Assembly: GCA_949825045.1 (NCBI GenBank)
Contig: OX463816.1
Span: 16,859,579 to 16,923,578, forward strand
Length of the DNA: 64,000 nucleotides
Source: Argyresthia goedartella
Taxonomy: Eukaryota; Arthropoda; Insecta; Lepidoptera; Argyresthiidae
Reading direction: 5' to 3'
Shown: positions 10,378-21,315 of the stretch, one piece after another
Position numbering within the stretch: position 1 is the stretch's first letter
Layout of the letters: each line of letters begins with the position of its first letter
Program-made: the position numbers and the translations under genes
The notes under the pieces: generated by a model
What the model was told of the DNA's origin: nothing
Databases searched by the model: none
What the model saw: only the letters and a program-made list of their open reading frames with translations

Positions 10378-11738
10378 CACCACGGGAACGGAACCATGCG
10401 TTGTTCGCATTGATACGGAACGTGCAGACGGTGCACTTTAAGTCCGAACTGGACATTCTGAGACGCGGACGCGTCCAACTGAAGGGAGCTGTGGCTCGGC
10501 TCAACCCGTTCATTGACCCTCAAGGATTGCTGAGGGTAGGAGGTCGGCTGCGGAATGCCAACCTGCCTTATGCGGCTCGCCACCCGTTGTTACTCCCTAG
10601 GAAAGGGAAGTTGGTCGAACTGTTGATACAGGATCGACACATTCGGAATGGGCATATCGGATGCCACGCCTTGATGGCGTTTCTCCAGCGCGAGTTCTGG
10701 ATTCTATCGGGAAGACGCTTAGTGCGTAGCGTCGTATTTCGATGCCTGCCTTGTTATCGGGCCAAGGCGGCTACGATGCAACCCCAGATGGGCGATTTGC
10801 CCTCGGATAGGGTTAACGAAATCTGGCCCTTTGCGGGTGTCGGAACGGATTTCGCGGGACCATTCATGGTCAAGTCTTCACAGCTACGGAACGCCAGATT
10901 AGTGAAGGCATACCTGTGCGTCTTCGTGTGCTTGGCCACGAAGGCAGTCCACTTGGAGGTGGTCAGTGACCTCACTACGGAGGCATTTATCGCATGTCTG
11001 GATCGGTTCGTCTCACGAAGGGGCCTCCCGACATTAATCCGTTCGGACAACGGCACAAATTTTGTCGGAGCCAGGCGATATCTGCAGGAGGTCACTCAAT
11101 TCCTGAACGCTAACCAGGATGCCATCGGTACGGCTTGCTCCCGACGAGGGATTGAATGGGTTTTCAGTCCGCCGGGATGTCCTCATTGGGGAGGAATTTT
11201 TGAGGCTGCGGTTAAATTGGCTAAGTCGCACCTGACGAGGATCATCGGTGAGACCTCTCTACGCTTTGAAGAGCTTGCGACGCTGTTCTGTAAAATTGAA
11301 ATGACACTGAACTCGCGTCCGTTGTGCCCGCTCAGTTCGGATCCAAATGATTTGGAAGCGTTGACGCCGGGTCACTTCCTGATAGGTCAGCCCCTTAACG
11401 CCCTGCCAGAATACCCATTTGGTGATGTTAAGTTAAGTCGGTTAACTAGGTGGCAGATGTTGCAGCAGATGGCTCAAGATTTTTGGAAACGGTGGTACCT
11501 TGAGTACTTGCACATCTTGCAGCAGCGCCTTAAGTGGACTGACCGGACGAGCCCCCCTCAAGTCGGTGATTTGGTGCTGATTAAGGATGCGAACCTGCCA
11601 TCATTGAGATGGAGACGAGGACGGATCGTCAATTTGTACACGGGTCGGGATGGCACGCCTCGATCAGTGGAAGTCAAGGTGGGGGACTCGGTCCTCAAGA
11701 GAGCGGTCGCAACACTTTCTCGCCTTCCTATTGATTAG
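10350..11738 (+). CDS. BEL/Pao integrase, C-terminal part of Pol (shifted frame)
   Basis: Integrase inserts the element's cDNA into the chromosome. The usable sequence begins around 10350 in a frame offset by -1 from RT/RNase H and runs to TAG at 11736-11738. It shows GLLRVGGRLRN near 10530, a histidine/cysteine zinc-binding region (HIRNGHIGCH, then CLPCYR) at about 10635-10760, and a DDE core: Asp in GTDFAGPF near 10848, Asp in IRSDNGTNF near 11046, Glu in GGIFEAAV near 11200. The C-terminal region resembles the basic tail of BEL/Pao integrases. The frame is open upstream to 9948, but that part is a shadow of RNase H. Stop to 3' LTR is 31 bp with only a weak purine tract. Confidence 0.9.
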   Translation, partial: AQRVRTQVLTPRERNHALFALIRNVQTVHFKSELDILRRGRVQLKGAVARLNPFIDPQGLLRVGGRLRNANLPYAARHPLLLPRKGKLVELLIQDRHIRNGHIGCHALMAFLQREFWILSGRRLVRSVVFRCLPCYRAKAATMQPQMGDLPSDRVNEIWPFAGVGTDFAGPFMVKSSQLRNARLVKAYLCVFVCLATKAVHLEVVSDLTTEAFIACLDRFVSRRGLPTLIRSDNGTNFVGARRYLQEVTQFLNANQDAIGTACSRRGIEWVFSPPGCPHWGGIFEAAVKLAKSHLTRIIGETSLRFEELATLFCKIEMTLNSRPLCPLSSDPNDLEALTPGHFLIGQPLNALPEYPFGDVKLSRLTRWQMLQQMAQDFWKRWYLEYLHILQQRLKWTDRTSPPQVGDLVLIKDANLPSLRWRRGRIVNLYTGRDGTPRSVEVKVGDSVLKRAVATLSRLPID

Positions 11739-11769
11739 GGACAGGTTCGGGCTTGTCCGGGCGGGTGAC

Positions 11770-12333
11770 TGTTTAATATTTATGCTTCGGAACGCACCTC
11801 CTCTTGTTGCGCGACTCGGAACGGAAACAGAACCGCAGCTGTCACTCGTACCGGAACGAGATGTAAAATTGGAGGTTAATCTTTCTCTTGGTCTGTCTCA
11901 TCGGGAGAATAACATGGCTACCAAGGCATCGGGCCATTGATGGTATTTCGGTGTACCAATTGTAATACAGGCATCGGGCCTGGTCAGAGTGTAAATCTAC
12001 CTCATAGCGTCGGGCTAGTGATCGTAATTAGATTCGCGTCAGCGGTCAAGTGAATTGTGTTGTGAAGCACATAGTCGTATCGGCGGCGACTCCACGTGCC
12101 GCCAGCAGCGCGCCGGCGACGGCGTCGGACAGCGACGGCAAGGGTTCGATCCCATCCCCCATTCCAAAACTGTCTCCTCTCCCGCATTCCCCTGTCTCGA
12201 ATCGAGCCTTCAATCTATCCTGTCTGCGGTGACAAGGTAATAACAAATTCATCAATTCTTTCTCTCACGTGCGGCCAAAGGCACATCCCCTTCAGGATTC
12301 TCACGCCGTTCGGTAGGCGTGGGAAATTAATCA
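11770..12333 (+). repeat. BEL/Pao 3' LTR
   Basis: Full-length match to 4775-5338 with four substitutions. Right target duplication TATAG is at 12334-12338. Because it equals the 5' LTR almost exactly, the element has not yet decayed by LTR-LTR recombination. Confidence 0.96.
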
Positions 12334-12417
12334 TATAGCGATAAAGCTAAAAACCTGGGTGTCATCTGTGATAAATCAATTGTCCTGGTCAATGCATGTT
12401 AATGAGGTCAGCAGGCC
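12334..12417 (+). pseudogene. LINE RT relic, right part
   Basis: Resumes the reading left at 4774: DKAKNLGVICDKS, then after a one-base shift SWSMHVNEVSR, a typical LINE segment just downstream of the RT palm. Similarity ends near 12417. The break falls exactly at the BEL target duplication. Confidence 0.65.
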
Positions 12418-12637
12418 TCCTATAGGTATGACGATCGGCGTTTCAGTGTTCTCCGGCGCGAACACTCTAAAGTAGTAGGGCGTAAGGCAGCCCATCCGGC
12501 CTCCTTCAGAGGAACAACGATTGGCGTTGAAAATAAAGTGTATGGTACGTGCGCACTTTAAAAAATCATGACCTACGGGCGGTAGGTGCGCAGCGTCCGC
12601 AGTACCGTGCCGGTTTACCGGCCGGACAACGCCTAGT
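12418..12637. other. Unassigned GC-richer segment with an internal imperfect repeat
   Basis: GGCCTCCTATAGG...GGCGTT near 12414-12443 is loosely repeated near 12498-12531 (GGCCTCCTTCAGAGG...GGCGTT). No protein or RNA signature is seen. It could be the 3' part of the neighbouring LINE or a separate small element. Confidence 0.35.
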
Positions 12638-13760
12638 CTAGTCTAAGTCTTTTAATCGATGTCTGAATATTTTAGTATTTTGTTCGTTTTTTATGTTATT
12701 TGGGAATTTATTGTATAAAACTATCGACATATAATAGGGGCTTTTTTTGTATATTTCTAAGTTCGGCACTGGCAATTTTAAGTTGGTTTTCCGCCTGGGG
12801 TTTGTACAGAGCTCGTATTGTTCTGGGTGTTTTTTAACATATGTGGCTATTTCGGATATGTAGATTGATGGTAAAGTTAAAATCTTGTTTTTCTGAAAGT
12901 GCGGTTTGCAACTGTCTAATTGTAAAATTTTAAGTATGATTCTAAGATATTTCTTTTGCATAATGAATAAGTCATTAGCTTCGACGCTATTTACCCAGAG
13001 AATTATCCCATAAGATATCCACGAATGGGCTTAGGCGTAATATGCTGACAGAGCACATTCCTTTCCAGTGTTTATTTTTATAACACAGAGCGCATATACA
13101 AATCGTAATAATTTAGTCTTTAATGTAGATATGTGTGTTTTCCAGTTAAAACTTGTGTCTATTGCCAAGCCTAGTGGTTTTACATCTGTAACTTCATCTA
13201 TACCTAATGTTTTTTTGGTTTCAGAGAGGTCAAGTTGTTGTTTTTGATAGGGTTTAAATTGGATAATTTTTGTCTTATTTGTGTTTATTTCTAAATTGTG
13301 TTCGTATAGCCATTTCTTAATTGATTCAAATGAGTCCTGTATATATGGGTTTATATTAAAGTCTTTGGGGCATTTCCAAGCAGAGATATATCATCAGCAA
13401 ACATTATGCACTTAGGTTTTGTTATTTTCGGAAGGTCGTTGATAAAGGCTAGAAACATTATGCAGCCTAGTACACTGCCTTGTGGTATGGAACCGTTAGT
13501 GGTAAATATTTGGGAGGCTATAGTTGTGTGTTTTGATGTGTCATTGTTAAAATGATTTATTTGTACGTAACGTACTGTTTACGGTCCTGAAGATATGATC
13601 TCAGCAATGCATGGGCATTTCCACGGATACCTAGGTCAAGCAATTTTTTTAAAAGTAGTTTATGTGATACTCTGTTAAACATGTCCAAAAGTAATCCTAT
13701 TGCATGACATTTTTCATTTATATACTCCAGGGCTTCTTGTATATACATTAAGACTGCCGC
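12638..13760 (-). pseudogene. Degenerate LINE ORF2, RT through C-terminus (Jockey/CR1-like)
   Basis: Read on the minus strand from 13748: a palm segment DMFNRVSHKLLLKKLLDLGI (first Asp block altered) and LLRSYLQDRKQYV, then near 13500-13400 a GSVLGCIMF block and FADD, the catalytic box. At 12961-12638 the C-terminus has LTLPSIYISEIATYVKK and KSPYYMSIVLYNKFPNNIK, the usual end of Jockey/CR1-group RT proteins. Several frames are needed and the 5' half is missing. The 3' end is toward 12640; no poly(A) or target duplication is evident. Confidence 0.78.
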
Positions 13761-13799
13761 TGTTGTGGAACGATGTTAGTATTTATAGTTTTGTTATAC

Positions 13800-13955
13800 G
13801 CGCAGGTCTTCCCCCGCTCAACCATCACTTTTCCTACCATCTTGGTTTGCTGGAAGAAATCTCTTTCGAGAGATAAGCTCGCCTTTGTACATGTTTTTTC
13901 TATGATAAGTTATATGTATGTCTGTTTTGTGTAGCACAATAAAGAAATATATAAA
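13800..13955 (+). repeat. LINE 3' untranslated tail fragment
   Basis: GCTGGAAGAAATCTC ... GATAAGCTCGCCTTTGTACA, then CACAATAAAGAAATATA, is the kind of 3' end common on lepidopteran Jockey-group LINEs, with its AATAAA signal. A close relative lies at about 39208-39300 in this window. No coding part is attached on the left. Confidence 0.65.
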
Positions 13956-14818
13956 CATTAATTTTCCATTAGATCCTGTTTATTTGTAATATTGTTCTCT
14001 TTGGATTTGAAAAATAAACAACTTGCTTGTATATAAGTATAATAAGTAAATTGTAAGCAAGATTTACGTATAAATAATTTTCATTTGTGTTACAATGACA
14101 ATTATGTGAAACTTAAAATAATAAACCACGATATCGGCTTTAAGAGACTCCAACAGCTTCATACTAATTTCAGTACATAATATCACCTACATAAAAAGAC
14201 CGAAGGTTCTACCCAATGGGGCGAAGGTTATCCGAGACGCACGTGCCAAAGCGCTGGGTCCGTGCAATAACCGGCTCCTAAAGCGCTGCTTAATGATAGA
14301 AATCACCAACCGCCAATACCATGTTATCATTTCACACTGTTATAATAACTACATAAATAATATCTAGGCAATTTATTCAATTTTTAACACATGTTTCTTA
14401 ACCAGTCGTCAGTGGGCGCCATTTTGTAACTTTCTCCGTAAATGTGCATACGAAATTTTAAAATTTATTAAAACGGTTTTAATCAAATAATGACTTAAAT
14501 TAATAAGAATATAAATTACTTACTTCATTGTCAATTCAGCAGAAGGAAATGTGCAACAATACTATTTAAACAACCATACTTTGCAGTTCTTCAGGAACTT
14601 TTATTTGTCTATAGCAACATATTTATGTTGCTGTTCATCAATATTGCTGTCCATCAAGAATCGATTTCGATCGATCAAACCCTAGTAACATGTCTTATAA
14701 TGGAATAAATAACAATTTAACACCACTAGCAACGGAATCAACTGCAGACACTTTATTAATCTGTGCTGCAGGCTACCGATCTATCCTCCAGGGCTTTGGC
14801 ACAAACGCATGGGGTGTC
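13956..14818. other. Intergenic DNA, no gene seen
   Basis: AT-rich, with a GC-richer island around 14195-14285 that codes nothing recognisable. It ends at the (TAA)n tract that flanks the Dong-like element. Confidence 0.5.
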
Positions 14819-17800
14819 TAATAATAATAATAATAATTATTTTTAGTCTGTCCATCTTGACTCGATACCCTTTACAGGAGGCACTGTTTTCAAAAACCTA
14901 CACCAACTTGGTTATCACCCTCCCCAAACTAACGGTTCCCAACCCGAGGTGGAAGAAATCATGGACGTGAAGAAGAAAAACTTAATTCCTCAGGAGGGTA
15001 CCGGCACTGCCGGGGAATCCCTCCCCGAGACCGGCGAGCCTGGATCGCCCGGCTCGGGCAGCCCGACGTTTCTGGGGGGGCACAACAGTTCACGGACAGG
15101 AGGACGATACAGTTTACGGCCGCTTCCCGGAGGTCGCCGGGGCACACCTGGAGCCAGTGCTGGGTGTCGCAGCATACGAGCCATCGGTGGCGAGAAGCTG
15201 AACAGGCGGGCTCTCGCTGGGGCTGAACCCGAAAATGTTACAGCCGAATCATCTCCATCTCCATCATCACCACAAAGTCTTTTCTCTTATGAGAGTGTAT
15301 CATCACGGCATAGCTTCTCGAGACAGACTTCGCCCATCTCACCCCCATCTTCACCAACAATATCCAACCGGACAGATGTTGTGCAGGGGGCACTCGCCGA
15401 TATTCCTGCACCCACTGTTGCCAGGACCAGCACGAGAATAAAGTGGACGGAAGATATGAACCGCTCCATATGGCGTGCATATCTCATAGCATCTAATCTT
15501 GAACAGAATACCAGATCGTACCTACCAGAAATGCACCGCATATTTACAACTGAATTCCCACAAATTAATGCCTCTAGACAAAGGGTCGGAGACCAAAGAA
15601 GAGCAATCCTCAGAACTAAATTACTAACACAAAACGTCCTGGATGAAATTAGAATAGAAGTAGCTACGTCTCGTGATAACCAGCCTCAAACAAACCAAAA
15701 CTCACAATCAAACAGTCAACTTTTCACACAAATCTTAAACACAACAAATACTCCACGACAAAGAATGACCTGGAGCAATGACATCAACGAGACTATAATA
15801 CGCATTTACTACAAGATAACCAGGCTTGAGTCCAACAAAACTGCCTACAGACCAACACTACACGCCGCTGTGATAGCTGCACATCCTCACCTAGCACACT
15901 TCTCTGAACAGAGAATCTCTGACCAATTCAGAGCCATCATTAATAATAAATACATTACCGATAATAGATTACAGCATATACGGGATGAAGTGGCCATGGA
16001 AATAGAATCAGGTACCGAAGTACACGTTAATTCACTACCAACTCAATCACAGATTCACACACACCGTTCATCACCATCACAAAATGACACCCATCATCAG
16101 TTATCGAATCCGGAAAGAGAGGAAGACCAAAGTGACGCCAATACCACACACCCACACAATCAACGCAACAATTTTGTAGTACTACCTGAAGAACAAATTG
16201 GAGAGTTGGACGAATTATTCACCAAGACACTAGCATATTTAAAAGACGTCGACCCTACATCAAGGCCATATATACCCAAACAGAAACCAAGTAGACAATT
16301 TGCTATTCTAGTACATACCATTAACGTAAAGATACTACCAAAACACATTAGTACTGAAACCGATTTTAATACATTACAAACAATAATTTACTGCGCAGCA
16401 CATACTGCCATCACTTACAATGGTGGAAAAATACGAGGACCCAACGAATCGCAATACCCCAATAAAAATAGGATACCATCGTGGCAAATAAGATTAGAAA
16501 AGAGAATAGCTGACCTTAGAGCAGATATAAGTAGGTTAACACATTATACACAAGGTAACACCAGCTCCAATGTCCAACAACATGTTGAACGAATCAAGCT
16601 ACAATATAGGGTACACTCCCAATACGAACCAGATAACACAGACCTTTCTCAATTTTTAGACACTCTAAAACAAAAGCTGAATGCATTAGCAAGTCGTCTA
16701 CGCCGTTACAAACTGACAACTCTTAGAAAAACACAAAAAAAGACTTTCTACACAAATGAAAAACAGTTTTATAGATCTTTGCTCACCGAAAACTCAAACC
16801 GCCCCACACAATCACAAGAAGCACCTACACCAGAAGCATTACATGACTTCTGGTCAAACATATGGTCAAAGCCAGTAACACACAATAATAGCAAATGGAT
16901 CTCAGATGACCAGCATGCTCTCAAAAATGTTCCAGGAATGGAATTTGATGGTATCACTATAGATACTCTGATTTCAGTAATAGCTAAGACACATAACTGG
17001 AAGGCCACCGGTTCTGATAAAATTCATAATTACTGGTACAAAAAACTCACAATCACCCACCCAATATTATTGTTACAGATAAACAATTTTATACAAAATC
17101 CGGAGCACATGCCATATTACATTACACAAGGAACTACCTATATGCTACCTAAAGACCTCACAGATACCATAAACCCAGCTAAATATCGACCCATAACTTG
17201 TCTCCAAAACATATACAAAATAATAACAGCATGTCTTAGTCAACTCATATACAAACACGTAAACACCAACCAGTTACTAGCTGAACAACAAAAAGGATGC
17301 CGCAAATTCAGTCAGGGATGCAAGGAGCAACTTATCATCGATGCGGTCGCATCTAAACAAGCTCTTCGTAAAAAAAGAAACATTAACACTATGTTTATTG
17401 ACTATAAGTAGGCCTTTGACTCTGTACCGCACACATGGCTTATCTACGTATTACAACACTATAAAGTTCACCCTACTATCATCTCATATCTATCAACAAC
17501 CATGCAGACCTGGAACACTATTCTTAAGTTATACAATGATAACAATACAATACAGACTGACAAAATCATCATTCGCAGAGGAATCTTCCAGGGCGATTCA
17601 CTGAGTGCCCTCTGGTTTTGCCTGGCACTTAATCCACTATCAAATCTACTCAATAACACAAAAAAAGGATTCCAAATAAAGTTTGATGACACACACCACA
17701 CATTATCACATTTACTATATATGGACGATATAAAACTTTATGGAAGTAACTTAACAGAAATACATAAACTTGCAGATCTAACACAACAGTTTTCTAGTGA

Positions 17801-19293
17801 CATACAGATGGAGTTCGGAATAGATAAGTGCAAAATACAATCAGTTCATAGAGGAAAAGTTGAGAGCAATACATACATATTAGAGAACGGAGATCAAATA
17901 GATCCAGTGGATAACGAGATAGGATATAAATACTTAGGTTACTATCAAACGCAACAGATACATCAAAGGGAGACAAAAAAAACAATCAAACAGAAGTTTA
18001 GGAAACGGATACATAGCATACTTAAAACACAGTTGAACGCTCGAAATACCGTCAAAGCATTAAACACATACGCCATCCCAATCCTCACATATTCATTCGG
18101 TATAATCAACTGGTCCCAATCAGACTTAATAAAACACCAACGCACCATCAACACACTTATGACTAAATACAGAAAACACCATCCACGCTCTTGCATACAA
18201 AGACTCACACTACCTAAAATTGAAGGAGGAAGGGGAATAATAGACTTAAAAAATTTACACAACAAACAAATCACCACACTAAGAAGGTTCTTTCACGCTA
18301 AATCATCGCACTCAACCCTGCACAATGCCGTCGCTCAGTCCGACTTTAAACATACTCCACTTAACCTACAAGACCATCAAGCTCAGATAAATGAAACTAT
18401 CATCAAACCGCAACAGAAAATCGACATCTGGACACGAAAATCCCTCCACGGTAGACACCGCTTAGACTTAGCCAACCCTAACGTCGACAAAACTGCGTCG
18501 AACGCGTGGCTTAAGAAAGGCGAGCTGTTCCCGGAAACGGAGGGATTTATGTTAGCCATACAGGACCAGGTTATAGATACTCGTAACTACAGAAAACATA
18601 TCATACACGACCGCACAATGGCAAGCGACATGTGCAGACAGTGCCAAAATACTTCAGAAACAATACAGCATATCACAGGAGCCTGCAGATCACTCGCACA
18701 ATCAGATTATAAACATCGCCACGACCAAGTTGCAGCCATCATACACCAACACCTCGCATTCAGATACAAATTGATTGCACAAAAAACAGCCTACTATAAA
18801 TACACACCTCAAACAGTTTTAGAATCAACAGACTTTAAACTCTACTGGGACAGAACTATAATTACAGACAAAACTATTCATTTCAACAGGCCTGACATAA
18901 CTCTCCACGATAAACAAAACAAAACAGTATTTCTCATAGATATAGCCATACCAAATACACACAACCTTACCACAACGTTTACAGAAAAAAACACAAAATA
19001 CACAGACCTTGCCATTGAAATTAAAACACAATGGCATGTACAATATGTCAAAACCATCCCAATAGTCATCTCATCCACAGGAGTCATCCCATACACATTA
19101 CACACTAGTCTCAAAACATTAAATATACCCAGATCCACACACATACTTCTTCAAAAAGCAACAATACTAAATACATGTAGAATTGTACGGAAATTCATGG
19201 GCAAGGACCGTGATCTTTAGTAGATAAGCACTTGGCGTAAGCCCGTGTATCAGAACCTCTTTATTACAAGAGTGAAATGAAAAATTCATAATA

Positions 19294-19334
<41 letters not shown>
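14819..19334 (+). mobile_element. R4/Dong-like non-LTR retrotransposon in a (TAA)n tract
   Basis: A single long ORF with RT and a C-terminal restriction-like endonuclease, bounded by TAA repeats on both sides (14819-14837 and about 19289-19334). Dong from Bombyx is known to insert in (TAA)n, and the protein motifs agree with the R4/Dong clade. The 5' leader is about 120 bp and the 3' UTR about 70 bp. Only one nonsense codon is seen in over 4.2 kb, so the copy is young. A truncated relative is at 48835-48970. Confidence 0.88.
14961..19220 (+). CDS. R4/Dong-like polyprotein: tandem Myb-like modules, RT, CCHC, RLE (one TAG)
   Basis: Enzyme that nicks the target and reverse transcribes element RNA onto it. 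From ATG 14961 the frame spans 1,419 codons with one internal TAG at 17409-17411 (codon 817), where AFDSVPH should follow DYK. Two similar modules at about 161-240 and 267-345 (KWTEDMNRSIWRAYL... and TWSNDINETIIRIYY...), each ending QR-x-x-DQ-RAI ... IR-E-V, look Myb/SANT-like and may bind DNA. RT starts near 680 (KATGSDKIHNYWYKKL); catalytic YMDD is near 920; a typical R4 thumb follows (EGGRGIIDL). The zinc motif CRQCQNTSETIQHITGAC is near 1224. RPDITLHDK...FLIDIAIP near 1309-1328 is the PD-(D/E)xK nuclease. N-terminal 150 residues are Ser/Pro/Gly-rich. The stop is either a real lesion or a base error. Confidence 0.9.
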
Positions 19335-19335
<1 letters not shown>

Positions 19336-19580
19336 CTTGGACACTATTTACACACATTGATCTAGCCCCAAACTAGGATTCCCTGTATCGTGGGTACTAG
19401 ACAACGATACACATACTTATATAGATAAATATTATACTTATATAGATAAACAACCATGACTAGGGTACAAACATCCGTTCTCATCAAACAAATATTTGCC
19501 CCCACCGGGACTCGAACCCGGGACCCTTGGGTTCGTAGGCAGGGTCACTGCCGACTCGGCCATTCGGGTCGTCGGCAATA
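19335..19580 (-). mobile_element. tRNA-derived SINE, copy 1
   Basis: On the minus strand the right end carries RNA polymerase III boxes: an A-box-like TGGCCGAGTCGG (19551-19562) and a B box GGGTTCGAGTCCCGG (19505-19519). The body runs left to a (TTA)n-type tail that merges with the (TAA)n after the Dong element. It matches 31906-32130 along the body with many substitutions, so the two are one SINE family. It does not fold as a full tRNA to my eye. Confidence 0.78.
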
Positions 19581-19935
19581 GCAATCCACATCGGTTTAAG
19601 CGCAGGAGCCCCAGTGGATACTCTCACGGAATCCGTTTTTTACATTACATTTTCATCCTACCACGAAAAATAATACAGCTAATTTAAATTCATTAAGTGT
19701 GTCCAGAAATGTCGCTTGCACGAAAGGTATTTGGGAGTTTCCCATTGTGCCCAGCGATTAACTCTCGCAACACGAGTGAATTTACTTAATCCTTTCTACA
19801 ACAAAGCTAATTTATGCTTTAGTATTTTATCTGGTGCACCTAAGTGCATATAGGGCTCCTTTACCTCAGGGCTGAAGTATAAAAATACTTTACTGTGATG
19901 GACTTAATTCGAGTACAACTTAGAATTTACAAAAA
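19581..19935. other. Intergenic DNA, no gene seen
   Basis: No coding or repeat signal beyond AT-rich runs before the LINE tail at 19936. Confidence 0.45.
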
Positions 19936-20700
19936 TTTTAAACATTTATTTATTTATTTTATTTATTTATTTTCTTTATTTGGGACATCAACAGCACAAT
20001 ACACATACATTTATACAAAAAACAAAATACAGTAAACAAGGCCAATGACAGATGTCCACAGAAGAGCAGTTAACATAATTAAAATAGGAGCTGACGACGT
20101 TATGCTTAAAATTTGTGTGTGTAGGGTGAGTGGTTGTGAGGGTGTATGTGAGAGTGTATATGTGTGTGTGAGGGTGTATATGTGTGTGTGAGGGTGTGTT
20201 TGAGCTTGAAAGGAAAATTAATTTAAGTTGGGGAGCAGTAGTCAAGGAATTATATGCTTAATTATTAAGTACCTTCATTATGCGGTTTTTGAATGCATTT
20301 CTAGTGCAATCAAATGGGTCAACACAGCTAAATCGTTTATTATATAAATTCATTATGCGGATAATAGGGGAGTTCTGGGCATAGTTGGTATGTACACGAG
20401 GTGTGTGAAATAGAAGATTTGCTGAATGGCGCGTGCGTGTGGTAGAAGTGCGGTAGCCGACCAGTTCAACAAGATTGGGACTATCGATACGGCCGCTCAG
20501 GATATCATGTAGGACAGACATATCAAGTGCTATTCGACGGTCTTCAAGATTCATTATATGGTGATGAGTGCACGATGAATAGTAGTCTTGTCCTCTACGT
20601 TTGGCACGATAATCTAAAAATCTTACAAAAGACTTTTGAATGCGCTCTATTCGTTCCTTGTGCGTAATATATTGAGGACACCAGACAACGCTGGCGTATT
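19936..20700 (-). pseudogene. LINE ORF2 C-terminus and 3' UTR (3' segment)
   Basis: Minus-strand reading from 20700 gives NTPALSGVLNILRTRNE in one frame and the true C-terminal frame from 20554 (MNLEDRRIALDMSVLHDIL ... NLYNKRFSCVDPFDCTRNAF) ending at about 20258. The 3' UTR contains a (CA)n-like stretch at about 20120-20210 and ends in the tail at 19936. It is the only copy here with the full C-terminus; the plus copy stops at 24215. Confidence 0.82.
20324..20700 (-). repeat. Left arm of 377-bp inverted repeat
   Basis: Reverse complement of 23839-24215; I count two substitutions and no gap, so about 99.5 percent identity. It covers the LINE ORF2 C-terminal coding region. Confidence 0.95.
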
Positions 20701-21105
20701 AACGTAGCGATTCAAATCGCAAGCCAAGCCGGAGTCACACTTCAGTCGTGCGACATAGAGTTCGCCCATCGCGTGCAGCCGGTAAAGGCGGTTCCTGGCC
20801 GCCCAAAAAACATCATATTCAAACTGAGACAACGATTGCACAAGGACGAGATAATGTCAGGTCTGCGCAAAACTAAAGGTGTCTACACTTCGGACCTAGG
20901 GTTTATTGGAAACTCCAAAAAACTTTATGTCCATGACCATCTAACACCGCTTAATAAGAAATTACTAAAGGACTGTAAAGCCGTATGCAACGAACAAAAT
21001 TACACTTACGTGTGGGTAAAACACTGTAACATTTACGTCCGTAAAGCTATAAATTGTCCTCAGTTACATATTAGAAGCTCTAAGGATTTTGCCAAAATTG
21101 TATGA
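20701..21105 (+). pseudogene. LINE ORF1 C-terminal part, 5'-truncated
   Basis: The frame is open from the junction at 20701 (NVAIQIASQAGVTL...) to the stop at 21105. The segment FAHRVQPVKAVPGRPKNIIF and then LYVHDHLTPLNKKLLKDCKA and YVWVKHCNIYVRK are typical of the nucleic-acid-binding C-terminal region of LINE ORF1 proteins in insects. ORF1 protein coats element RNA as a chaperone. No start codon or N-terminal zinc/PHD region is attached here; a candidate N-terminus lies inverted at 24216-24850. Confidence 0.82.
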
Positions 21106-21315
21106 TTAGTTATTTATCTGTTGGTTACCAAATCGCTTATGATAACTCCATTGTAACTTACTACTGCACTCTTAGTTCATTGATACACACACAATCACTA
21201 CTCCTCATACATATACACACACATACACACACACAAATAACCACCTTATTTCCCTTCCTTTTATACAACCAAGTCAACAAGTACGCCCAACTATTACTAA
21301 ACTCCGTTATTACTA

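Larger units (their letters stand above)
4775..12333 (+). mobile_element. BEL/Pao LTR retrotransposon, complete, 7,559 bp
   Basis: Two 564-bp LTRs, TG...CA ends, a flanking 5-bp direct repeat TATAG (4770-4774 and 12334-12338), gag with zinc knuckles, then protease, RT, RNase H and integrase in BEL/Pao order and sequence style. The LTRs differ at four positions (4787/11782, 5023/12018, 5296/12291, 5304/12299), about 99.3 percent identity, so insertion is recent. Coding is nevertheless broken: a shift in gag at a C11 run (6368-6378), a frame change near the gag end, an in-frame TAG at 7858 and a shift before integrase near 10350-10377. It is inserted in an older LINE RT relic and is far richer in GC than its surroundings. 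Confidence 0.95.

Noticed and set aside
12002..12255. Small ORFs shared by 5007-5260 and 12002-12255
   Set aside because: They are the two LTR copies of the BEL element; frames on both strands are chance results of GC-rich LTR sequence.
19500..19575. Possible tRNA gene
   Set aside because: A and B box words are present, but the arms do not pair as a tRNA and the same unit continues into a dispersed SINE body seen again at 31906.
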